A stretch of DNA of 24,072 nucleotides from positions 1-24,072 of the forward strand of contig CAIQPA010000213.1 of the NCBI GenBank assembly GCA_903873545.1. The letters run 5' to 3'. The notes beneath the pieces were generated by a model, which saw nothing but the letters and a program-made list of their open reading frames with translations, searched no databases and was not told where the DNA came from. A program made the translations under genes and the position numbers. Source of the stretch: an uncultured delta proteobacterium. GTDB taxonomy: Bacteria > Myxococcota_A > Bradymonadia > REDH01. This document shows positions 6,562 through 13,281 of this stretch, piece after piece. Every line of letters starts with the position of its first letter. Positions within the stretch are counted from its first letter, which is position 1.

Positions 6562-8655
6562 TCAGCGCGGCGGCGTCAGGCCGAGCTCCACGTAGGGGTC
6601 AACGATCGTCGGTGTTCCCGTCTGCAGCCAGCTGTCGAGGAATCGGAGCCAGGCGTGGGCACCCACCCCGCTGTCGCCGATGTTGTTGTGGGTCGCCGTT
6701 CGCCAGTCAGGGGTCTCGAGGCTGCCCTCGTTGACCCAGTCGAACTGGATGGTGCCGCCCGTCGTTCCTGCGGGGAGGTTGGCCTCCACAGGGAGCGCGG
6801 TGCCGGTCTCAAGGATGCCGATCGGGCGGAGAAGGGTGCCGAGATGGGGCAGGCCGAGCGCCCGCGCGAGCGCGAAGTTGGAGACGTTTGGCACGATGTC
6901 GTCGTCCAGCACATGGGCGTTGAGGATGTGCACGGGAGCGCTGCCGTCGAGCCGCTGCGTGGAGATGAAGCGGGCGAAGCTGGCCGCATCTCCGCGGTCG
7001 ATTGCGGTCTGGGCGAGGGGCCAGAAGCGGGCAACATCGTTGTCGTCGTAGCCCGACGGCTTGAGGAGGCTGACGAGGGGGCTGAAGGTCTCGGAGAACT
7101 GGAGGATGTCGGTGACGCGGCCGCCGCCCACGACCAACACGCCGGCCTTCACCTCGGGCGTGAGCGCCAGGAACTCCGGGCCCATGATGCCGCCGAGCGA
7201 GACGCCCAGGTAGCTGATGTTGTCTGTGGCGAGGTCGGCGGCTCCGTCGCCGTCGGCATCCACGCCGCTCTTGAGCAGCTCGATGAGCGCCAGCTTGTCG
7301 TAAGCAGCCTGGCGCCAGTGATCCCGCAGCACGAGCGGCTCGAAGCCCGAGCCGCCGAGGCCGAAGAACTCGATAAAGGCAGCGCCGCCGCCGCCGAGTG
7401 AGGCGCGGGGATGCTCGCCGTGCGCGGGCGCATCGATGGAGATGGTTGCGATGCCCTGCGGCGCCGCGAAGTCGGCGAGCCGGCCTGCCTGCTGCCGCTC
7501 GCCGTTGAGGCCGTGGCCGAAGATGATGGTGGGGTAGGGCGCAGCGACCGCAACCTCTAAGAGCGGCAGGTAGATGGTGGCGAGCAGGTCATATGTGCCG
7601 AGCGGCGTTGCGTCGGCGTTGACCTCGATAATCTTCGCCGCGCTCCGGTAGTCATCGGCGACGAAGCGCACCGTGCAGAGGCGGAAGCGCAGGCCCGTTT
7701 CGCAGCCGAGCCGCTCCGTGACGGCCCGCGGACGGGAGGCAATCGAGGCTGCGATCCGGATCGCCTCGTCCGTCACAGACTGGGTCGTAAAGGCGACCAC
7801 GGCGACCACAGCGTCGGCCGTCGTCAGCCCGGCAGCGACGGCGGCATCGCGGTGGCGTCGCATCGCGGCGCCCTGCCCGCGGAGGAGCGCAGGGTCTGCA
7901 CCTGCGAGCGCCTCGCGGAGCACCGCCGGCGCCACGATGGGCGCCCCGTCTTCGCCCAGCAGGCCGCGGGTTACCACGATGGAGCACTCGGTTTTTTCCG
8001 GCAGCGGGACCATGGGCCTGAAGATGACGGTCGCATCCTCCGTGATGATCGTCTCAAAAGGGTAGGGAACCAGGCGCTCAGCGTTGCCCGTATCGAGGCA
8101 GCCGAGGAGCATCGCGCTGCCAGCGTTGGCGCTGCTCTCTCCCGTCGGGACCGTGCTGCTGCGGAGCGGGTGGTTGAACTGGAGGTAGCCGCCGCCCGTG
8201 GTGCCGAATCCATCGAGCGTGGAGAGCGCCGCGAAGAGGGGCCGGAAGGTGCGCGGAATGTTCGCGACGTAGCTGTTTGTCTCTGCGGTCAGCTCTACCC
8301 GCCGGCCGGTCGGGGTCGTGCTGTCTGCGACCGTGTAGAGGTCGTCGGGAAAGACGGTGAGCTCGTCGCCGAAGGGGCGGTAGAGCAGCGTCGGCGCGGT
8401 TGAACAGTCGTCGGGGCAGGCAGCTTCGGACTCCGACGCGTCGCAGACAGCGTCGCCGCAGCGAGCGCCGCCGGAACCATCACCGGAGCCGCTGCCTGAA
8501 GCATCACCGGAGCCGGCATCATCCGTCGCGTCCGCGCCGCTGCCAGCGGCGTCAAGACCGGTATCGGAGGCTGCAGTGGTGTTGTCATCTCCGCAGGCGG
8601 AGACAACAAAGAGACAGGGGAGGAGACAGCGAGCTGAGAGCCAGTTCGAGCGCAT
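6562..8655 (-). CDS. Alpha/beta-hydrolase-like lipoprotein 2
   Basis: A 697-residue predicted lipoprotein with lipobox VSA-C21, Gly at +2, and a linker rich in Asp, Ser and Gly to about residue 60. A small cysteine-containing segment (CGDAVCDASESEAACPDDC) precedes the body. The N-terminal domain includes FPDDLYTVADSTTPTGRR, matching the same position in its tandem paralog. The hydrolase core shows GHGLNGER (near 381), the strand ATISIDAPAHGEHPR, the nucleophile elbow YLGVSLGG (S486) and late candidates for the acid (LDDDIVPN) and histidine (GVGAHAW). It resembles extracellular lipase/esterase lipoproteins of the Pla-1/VolA kind, but this is by eye. The longest open frame starts at 8712 and overlaps terC; the ATG at 8655, with GGAG six bases upstream, gives a proper signal peptide and removes the overlap. 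Confidence 0.82.
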   Translation of the reverse strand: MRSNWLSARCLLPCLFVVSACGDDNTTAASDTGLDAAGSGADATDDAGSGDASGSGSGDGSGGARCGDAVCDASESEAACPDDCSTAPTLLYRPFGDELTVFPDDLYTVADSTTPTGRRVELTAETNSYVANIPRTFRPLFAALSTLDGFGTTGGGYLQFNHPLRSSTVPTGESSANAGSAMLLGCLDTGNAERLVPYPFETIITEDATVIFRPMVPLPEKTECSIVVTRGLLGEDGAPIVAPAVLREALAGADPALLRGQGAAMRRHRDAAVAAGLTTADAVVAVVAFTTQSVTDEAIRIAASIASRPRAVTERLGCETGLRFRLCTVRFVADDYRSAAKIIEVNADATPLGTYDLLATIYLPLLEVAVAAPYPTIIFGHGLNGERQQAGRLADFAAPQGIATISIDAPAHGEHPRASLGGGGAAFIEFFGLGGSGFEPLVLRDHWRQAAYDKLALIELLKSGVDADGDGAADLATDNISYLGVSLGGIMGPEFLALTPEVKAGVLVVGGGRVTDILQFSETFSPLVSLLKPSGYDDNDVARFWPLAQTAIDRGDAASFARFISTQRLDGSAPVHILNAHVLDDDIVPNVSNFALARALGLPHLGTLLRPIGILETGTALPVEANLPAGTTGGTIQFDWVNEGSLETPDWRTATHNNIGDSGVGAHAWLRFLDSWLQTGTPTIVDPYVELGLTPPR

Positions 8656-8708
8656 GGTCGCTCCGGGTGCGAGGTGTGACCGGACGGTACGCCTCGCTAC
8701 CCAGAGCT

Positions 8709-9728
8709 TCAAGTTTCGTCGCGTTCCGCCGGTACGGCACCCTTGGTAGCGATGAGCGACCAGGTGATGGAGATGGTGAGCGCGCTCACGATGACCAAAA
8801 GCGAGGCGAGCGGGCTGATGTGGATCTCCTCGATGCCGAGCCGGTCCTTGGCGAAGGTCTGCACGCTGGCAAACTCACCCCCATACTCCACGATCATCTT
8901 CGCGCCGACGAAGCAGAGGACGGCCGAGATGCCATACTTCACGTAGGCAAACCGGTCGACGGCGGCCGCGAGAAGGAAGAACATGGAGCGCAGGCCAAGG
9001 ATGGCGAAGATGTTGGAGGTGAAGACCAGAAAGGGGTCCTTGGTCACGCCGAAGACCGCCGGAATCGAGTCGAGCGCGAAGACGACGTCGGTGAACTCGA
9101 CGAGAATGAGGGTCATGAACAGGGGTGTCGCCAGCCACTTGCCAGAGTCCTCATCCTTCCAGAAGAATCGATGGCCGCGGAGGATGGGGGTGGAGGGGAT
9201 GAAGCGCTGCAGCAGCCTGATCCAGCGCTGGGTGTCGGCGCCCTCGTCATCCCCATCCGATTTGAAGAGCAGTTTGCCGCCAGTATAGAGCAGGAAGATG
9301 CCGAAGATGCCGATGAGCCAGTGGAACTGGTTCAGGAGCGCCACCCCTGCGAAGATCATGATGGCGCGCAGGATAAGCGCGGAGAGGATGCCCCAGAAGA
9401 GCACGCGGTGCTGCAGGGCCGGGGGGATCTTCATCGCCGAGAAGATGAGGATGAAGACGAACATGTTGTCCATCGAGAGCGACTGCTCGATGAGGTAGCC
9501 GGCAATGAACTCGGTACCGTACTGGTGGCCTTCGAAGTGCCAGAGGATGCCGCCGAAGGTGAGAGCGAGCGTCATCCAGACGGCCGTCCAGCCGGCGGCC
9601 TCTTTGGCGCCTACCCGGTGGGATTCCTTGTGGAAGAGGCCGAGGTCGACGGCGAGCATGACAAAGATGAAGGTGAGGAAGCCTCCCCACATCCAGGGGG
9701 TAACGTTCATCGCGGGCGTAGCAATCAT
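8709..9728 (-). CDS. TerC/Alx-family integral membrane protein
   Basis: About 339 residues with multiple transmembrane helices. TerC family signatures are plain: an N-terminal WMWGGFLTFIFVMLAVDLG helix, SLSMDNMFVF (D87, N88) and VEFTDVVFALDSIPAVFG (D214, D220), the acidic intramembrane motifs associated with metal transport. Family members such as E. coli Alx act in manganese homeostasis and others in tellurite resistance; the substrate here is inferred. A cytoplasmic acidic loop (KSDGDDEGADTQ) follows the first half. The start is uncertain: the ATG at 9728 and the ATG at 9710 (MNVTPWMWGG) are both possible and neither has a good Shine-Dalgarno; the frame extends to 9845 with non-family sequence. 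It is divergent from the Fur-family gene and 53 bases upstream of hydrolase 2. No yybP-ykoY manganese riboswitch was seen. Confidence 0.92.
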   Translation of the reverse strand: MIATPAMNVTPWMWGGFLTFIFVMLAVDLGLFHKESHRVGAKEAAGWTAVWMTLALTFGGILWHFEGHQYGTEFIAGYLIEQSLSMDNMFVFILIFSAMKIPPALQHRVLFWGILSALILRAIMIFAGVALLNQFHWLIGIFGIFLLYTGGKLLFKSDGDDEGADTQRWIRLLQRFIPSTPILRGHRFFWKDEDSGKWLATPLFMTLILVEFTDVVFALDSIPAVFGVTKDPFLVFTSNIFAILGLRSMFFLLAAAVDRFAYVKYGISAVLCFVGAKMIVEYGGEFASVQTFAKDRLGIEEIHISPLASLLVIVSALTISITWSLIATKGAVPAERDET

Positions 9729-9917
9729 GGGAACACGGGGGGCAGAGGAGAGAGGTGAGAAGTCTAGTCGGCAGAAGGGGGGGACGCACCATTTTTGGCC
9801 TGCGACCGGCTTTTGCGCGTCGAACAAACGGATGGAAGAGGCCACAGGGCGCGCTGCGCTTCACCTCTTCGCGGCCAAACTCTTGATTCTCGTCGGCCGA
9901 AGATGCAAGAGGCGGGC
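9729..9917. promoter_or_regulatory. Divergent terC / fur-mbn control region
   Basis: This 189-base region separates the TerC gene (minus) from the Fur-family/mbn operon (plus). It should contain both promoters, and autoregulatory operators for the Fur-family protein would be expected here. No canonical Fur box and no clear -35/-10 pair is visible. The right two-thirds contain nested inverted repeats described separately. The left part, 9729-9790, is purine-rich on the plus strand and otherwise featureless. Confidence 0.4.
9794..9912 (+). promoter_or_regulatory. Candidate structured leader before fur-mbnPH
   Basis: Several perfect inverted repeats nest in this stretch. TTTGGCC (9794-9800) pairs with GGCCAAA (9873-9879). 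Inside it are CGAC (9803-9806)/GTCG (9819-9822) and GAAGAGG (9835-9841)/CCTCTTC (9864-9870), the latter enclosing GCGC-GCT-GCGC (9849-9859). CCTCTT can instead pair with the Shine-Dalgarno AAGAGG at 9907-9912, so two exclusive folds are possible. Each repeat alone is near chance for GC-rich DNA; the nesting plus the Shine-Dalgarno match is what makes it worth noting. It requires a transcription start upstream of about 9794. Confidence 0.3.
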
Positions 9918-10370
9918 ATGGCCGATCTTATTCCATCCGAGCGACTACGCACCCGCCTTCGCCTTGCGCAGATGCGGGGCACCTCTGCGCGGCTCGGAGT
10001 GCTGGCGGTGCTGGAGCAGACGAGCGGCCCGAAGACCCACCTCGAGGTCTATGAGTTGCTCGCCCACACCGGCCTCGACCGTGCGACGGTCTACCGCAAC
10101 CTCGTCACGCTCGCCGAACAGGGCTTCGCCTCCCGCACCGATCTGGGCGACCACGTGTGGCGTTTTGAACTTCTCGATGAGGGTGGTCACGAAGGGCCCC
10201 GTCATGCCCATTACGTCTGCACCGACTGCGGCGAGGTCTCTTGCATGAAGGAGGTGGAGGTGGAGATGGTCTCTCCGCCGTCCCGTCCTGGAGCGCCGGG
10301 CAAAGTCTCCGAGATCCTCTTCAAGGGAGTGTGCGACAAATGCGACAACGAACCTTCGGTTCTCGGCTAA
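9918..10370 (+). CDS. Fur-family metal-responsive transcriptional regulator
   Basis: A 150-residue cytoplasmic DNA-binding protein of the Fur/Zur/PerR/Mur superfamily. The winged-helix part contains THLEVYELL (40-48) and the recognition-helix signature GLDRATVYRNLVTLAEQGF (52-70). The C-terminal part has HAHYVCTDCGEVSC (96-109) and CDKC (139-142); the two CxxC pairs (C101/C104, C139/C142) form the usual structural zinc site, with H96 and H98 nearby as sensory-site candidates. The metal sensed cannot be told from sequence. The ATG at 9918 has AAGAGG six bases upstream; an in-frame ATG at 9903 and a longer open frame to 9795 are less likely. The gene overlaps mbnP by 31 bases, so it is the first gene of the mbn operon and probably controls it. 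It is divergent from the TerC gene. Confidence 0.93.
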   Translation: MADLIPSERLRTRLRLAQMRGTSARLGVLAVLEQTSGPKTHLEVYELLAHTGLDRATVYRNLVTLAEQGFASRTDLGDHVWRFELLDEGGHEGPRHAHYVCTDCGEVSCMKEVEVEMVSPPSRPGAPGKVSEILFKGVCDKCDNEPSVLG

Positions 10371-11209
10371 GCCTCCTCGCCCGGTTCGGCCTCTTTTCCA
10401 GCCTGCTTGTCGGCCTCGGTTGCGACGAGGCGATGGACGGGGCGCCCGAGCCGACAGAGCCCGTCACCATCCGCTTTGCAGCTGTCGTCGGCGAACTGCC
10501 TTGGCGTTGCGGGCAACTCTACCAGGATGTGGGGGTCACAGCGGCGAGCGTACAGCCGCAGGACCTCCGCTTCTTCACCCACGGGTTCGAGCTGGTCCGG
10601 GCCGATGGCTCTACCGCGCCCATGCTTCTGGACGATGTGCCGAACTGGCAGGCGAAGCAGAACGCCCTGCTCGACTTCGAAGACGGCGCTGGCAAGTGCG
10701 ACACGGGGACCCCGGATACGCGGTCGGAGGTGAGCGGTAAGGTCGCTCCGGGCGACTACGTCGGACTTCGCTTCTCGGTCGGCGTCTCCTTTGCTGAGAA
10801 CCACAAGAACGCCGCGGTTGCGCCTGCGCCGCTCGCCCAGAGCGCGCTCAGCTGGAACTGGCAGCAGGGCTACATCTTCCTCCGCTTTGAGGGCGGCACA
10901 CCGGCAGGTCGCTACGAGGTACATCTGGGCAGCACAGGTTGCGCTGGCACAACAGGCAACATCACCAGCTGCGCCCGCCCCGACCGACCGGTTGTGTCGT
11001 TCGCCGCCTTCGATCCGGCCACGCAGACGGTCATCTTCGATGTGAAGCAGCTGCTCGCCGACTCTGATCTCACCCGCAACGCCGGCGACAGCATCGGTTG
11101 TGCCTCCGCTGCCTCGGACCCCGACTGCGAAGGCCCCTTCTCTCATCTGGGATTGGACCTCGCGACGGGTGCGGTGGTGGAGGGGCAGGATGTTTTCCGC
11201 GCTGAGTAG
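10340..11209 (+). CDS. mbnP: MbnP-like copper-binding (metallo-mystery pair) protein
   Basis: A 289-residue exported protein of the 'metallo-mystery pair four-Cys' family. Known MbnP binds copper after its partner MbnH oxidises a conserved tryptophan to kynurenine. Family marks seen here are LPWRCGQLY (W55, C57), the LLDFEDGAGKC segment (C120), GDYVGLRFSVGVSFAENHKN (H155), the SWNWQQGY segment (W172, W174), HLGSTGC (H195, C201), C211, C254 and C263, and SHLGLD (H269). I cannot say which tryptophan is modified. The signal peptide ends in LLVGLGC with C28 as likely lipidation site, although Gly at -3 is atypical, and Asp follows at +2. The start overlaps the Fur-family gene by 31 bases; AAGGGAG at 10323-10329 is the ribosome site. 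The frame extends upstream to 10241, but only this start gives a signal peptide. Confidence 0.92.
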   Translation: MRQRTFGSRLSLLARFGLFSSLLVGLGCDEAMDGAPEPTEPVTIRFAAVVGELPWRCGQLYQDVGVTAASVQPQDLRFFTHGFELVRADGSTAPMLLDDVPNWQAKQNALLDFEDGAGKCDTGTPDTRSEVSGKVAPGDYVGLRFSVGVSFAENHKNAAVAPAPLAQSALSWNWQQGYIFLRFEGGTPAGRYEVHLGSTGCAGTTGNITSCARPDRPVVSFAAFDPATQTVIFDVKQLLADSDLTRNAGDSIGCASAASDPDCEGPFSHLGLDLATGAVVEGQDVFRAE

Positions 11210-12341
11210 GTTCGGTGGGGTGGCTCTGCTGCTGCTCGTCGTGGGATGCGATGAGGGACCCTCCGACGCCGGAGCGAAGAGCTGGGTCCCCGATGGCTTC
11301 CCCGCCCCAGTGGTCCCCGAGGACAATCCAGTGACCGCCGAGAAGGTCGATCTCGGTCGCCACCTCTTTTACGAGAAGCAGCTCAGTTTCAACGGAACCC
11401 AGTCCTGCGGCTCCTGCCACCAACAGGCGCTCGGCTTTGCGGATGGCCTGCCGCAAGCCGTGGGTTCCACAGGTGAGGTCCACCCGAGGAATGCCATGGG
11501 GCTCACCAATGTGGCCTATGCCCAGCGGCTGAACTGGGGGCACCCGACCATGAACCGGTTGGAGCAACAGGCGCTGGGTCCTCTCTTCGGCGAGGATCCG
11601 GTTGAGATGGGGATGCGGAGCCACGAGGCGGAACTCACCGCGCGCCTCGCGGCGCTGCCGCTCTATGTCGAGAAGTTTGGCACGGCCTTCCCCGACCAAG
11701 CCGACCCCATCACGCTCGACAACGTACTCAAGGCCATCGCCAGCTTTGAACGGACACTCATCTCGGCAGATTCTCGATACGACCAGTTTGTCGCCGGCGA
11801 CGAAGCAGCAATGAATGCCTCGGAGAAGCGGGGCATGGAGCTCTATTTCGACGAAGTGACCGAGTGCTTCCACTGTCACGGCGGCTTCAACTTCTCGGAT
11901 GCCACCGACTTCGCTGGAAGCGTCTCTGCCACCCCCGCCTTCCACAACACCGGTCTCTACAACTTGAATGGTTCGGGCGACTATCCGACCGGCAACGGCG
12001 GCATCTTCGAGATCACGGGCAATCGGGAGCAGATGGGGCAGTTCCGGGCCCCAACGCTGCGGAACATCGCCGAGTCGGGGCCCTACATGCATGACGGGAG
12101 CATTGCGGACCTCGAGGGCGTAATCGAGCACTATGCCGCAGGCGGCCGGACGCTCGAGAGCGGGCCCAACGCGGGGGCGGGCTACCTCAACCCCTACAAG
12201 GATGGCTTCGTTCGCGGCTTTGCCATCTCGGATCAGGGCAAGGCCGACCTGGTCGCCTTCCTTAAGGCGCTGAGTGATGAGTCCTTTCTCACCAACCCGG
12301 CCCTTTCGGATCCCTTCGCAGCAGAGGGGTCGGGACAATGA
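11190..12341 (+). CDS. mbnH: MbnH-like di-heme enzyme (MauG/cytochrome c peroxidase family)
   Basis: A 383-residue predicted lipoprotein with two c-type heme sites, CGSCH (73-77) and CFHCH (226-230). It belongs to the bacterial di-heme peroxidase/MauG superfamily, and PLFGEDPVEMG (131-141) is typical of the MXAN_0977-like/MbnH branch. Known MbnH uses high-valent heme to convert a tryptophan of MbnP to kynurenine. Other conserved parts are W116 (RLNWGHP, position of the inter-heme tryptophan), FRAPTLRNIA (285-294) and GPYMHDGSIADLEGVIEHYAAGG (297-319). The lipobox is VVG-C20 with Asp at +2, predicting a periplasmic inner-membrane anchor by the E. coli rule. The start overlaps mbnP by 20 bases and is preceded by GGAGGGG (11179-11185); the stop overlaps the next ATG in ATGA. 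Confidence 0.94.
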   Translation: MFSALSRFGGVALLLLVVGCDEGPSDAGAKSWVPDGFPAPVVPEDNPVTAEKVDLGRHLFYEKQLSFNGTQSCGSCHQQALGFADGLPQAVGSTGEVHPRNAMGLTNVAYAQRLNWGHPTMNRLEQQALGPLFGEDPVEMGMRSHEAELTARLAALPLYVEKFGTAFPDQADPITLDNVLKAIASFERTLISADSRYDQFVAGDEAAMNASEKRGMELYFDEVTECFHCHGGFNFSDATDFAGSVSATPAFHNTGLYNLNGSGDYPTGNGGIFEITGNREQMGQFRAPTLRNIAESGPYMHDGSIADLEGVIEHYAAGGRTLESGPNAGAGYLNPYKDGFVRGFAISDQGKADLVAFLKALSDESFLTNPALSDPFAAEGSGQ

Positions 12342-13078
12342 GGCGGGTCTGGTTGTGCCTGATTGGCGGGCTCTGGCTGACAGCCTGTGACGAGCCCACC
12401 GAAGTGCCGCTGGAGCCCTCGGTCGTCGACCTGTTGGTGGCGCACGCACCGCTTGACGTCCCGCCGGTGGTGGTGAACGACCTCGGCTATCGCGTTGAAC
12501 TCGACCGCTGGGTGACGGTATCGGCAAGCATCGAGCTGAGGCCCTGCGAAGCATCGGCCTCGCTCTTCTGGCGGCTCGTCGGCGGTACCGCTGCTGCCCA
12601 TGTCACCCCGACCCTCTATCGTGCGGGTGGGTCGGCGCAGCCCCGGGACCTGCTCGGTGCTGGTGCAGCGACCCTCTTCGGGCAGCTCACGCCGCCGGCC
12701 GGTGACTACTGCCAGGTGCGCTATGCTTCGAGCCCGGCCGACGCAGACATCGAAGGGTCGGGAGGCGGCGCCTCGCTGCTGGGCAAGAGCATGGTCATCT
12801 CGGGCCGCTATACGCCCCCTGGTGGTGAGGCTTCGGTCCCCTTCTCGCTGGCTACGACGCTTGGAACCCGCGTGGACCTGCCGGAGATCGCCGCGACATC
12901 CGAAGCGCCGCTCTTCACGCTTCGCTCGGGCGAGCAGCTCACCGTGACGGTAACGCTCGACCCCGCGGCGATGTTCGACGGCATCGACTTCGCGCTCCAG
13001 GGGCCGGCCCAGGTGGAGAGCCAACTTGTCTTCAACCTTGCGCGCGGCATGCAGCTGGCGCTGGTGGCGGCGCCCTAG
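12338..13078 (+). CDS. Third lipoprotein of the mbnPH operon, unknown function
   Basis: A 246-residue predicted lipoprotein with lipobox LTA-C17 followed by Asp-Glu. The mature part is beta-rich, without membrane segments. It has two further cysteines, C70 (IELRPC) and C125 (PPAGDYCQVRY), which could form a disulfide, and few histidines (H36, H88). The segment LTPPAGDYCQVRYASSPADADIEG looks like a conserved motif that I have the impression of seeing in proteins beside MbnP/MbnH pairs elsewhere, but I cannot confirm this. The ATG overlaps the mbnH stop (ATGA), so the two are translationally coupled. Context suggests a partner in assembly, docking or copper delivery for MbnP/MbnH; no enzymatic motif is visible. 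Confidence 0.85.
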   Translation: MRRVWLCLIGGLWLTACDEPTEVPLEPSVVDLLVAHAPLDVPPVVVNDLGYRVELDRWVTVSASIELRPCEASASLFWRLVGGTAAAHVTPTLYRAGGSAQPRDLLGAGAATLFGQLTPPAGDYCQVRYASSPADADIEGSGGGASLLGKSMVISGRYTPPGGEASVPFSLATTLGTRVDLPEIAATSEAPLFTLRSGEQLTVTVTLDPAAMFDGIDFALQGPAQVESQLVFNLARGMQLALVAAP

Positions 13079-13115
13079 GGTTGGGGAGCGCACCGGATTT
13101 GTGGCGAATCGCGCT

Positions 13116-13143
13116 TCAGAATTCTGACGGCGTGTGACGGTCA
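13116..13143. promoter_or_regulatory. Paired dyads upstream of the sigma-54 promoter
   Basis: TCAGAATTCTGA (13116-13127) is a perfect 12-base palindrome. It is followed by TGAC-G-GTCA (13135-13143), another dyad. TGACGG occurs twice, at 13125 and 13135, exactly 10 bases apart. The site is centred about 120-130 bases upstream of the expected start of the sigma-54 promoter, where enhancer-binding proteins commonly bind. No regulator is identified. Confidence 0.45.
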
Positions 13144-13223
13144 GTTGGCTGTCGCGCCGGTCTCTTGGAAGCGCCTGCAGTAGCGACGGGGGCTGGCGTG
13201 AGCGATTTTCGCCGATCGGTTGA

Positions 13224-13240
13224 CTGGCACGGGATTTGCT
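13224..13240 (+). promoter_or_regulatory. Sigma-54 (-24/-12) promoter
   Basis: CTGGCACGGGATTTGCT matches the sigma-54 consensus YTGGCACG-N4-TTGCW at every fixed position. GG (13226-13227) and GC (13238-13239) are separated by exactly 10 bases. Transcription would start near 13251, about 30 bases before the ATG at 13282. The gap from the previous stop to this gene (13079-13281, 203 bases) contains no gene. A TTGACT at 13220 overlaps the element but has only a poor -10 partner. Confidence 0.8.
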
Positions 13241-13281
13241 CTATCTGCCGCGACACCCACGCATCCCTCCGGAGTTCTCCC

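Noticed and set aside
9729..9917. Canonical Fur box or yybP-ykoY manganese riboswitch
   Set aside because: No GATAAT-type 19-base palindrome and no recognisable riboswitch core were found by eye.
13220..13248. Sigma-70 promoter with TTGACT as -35
   Set aside because: No acceptable -10 at 16-18 bases; the overlapping sigma-54 element is a full match.
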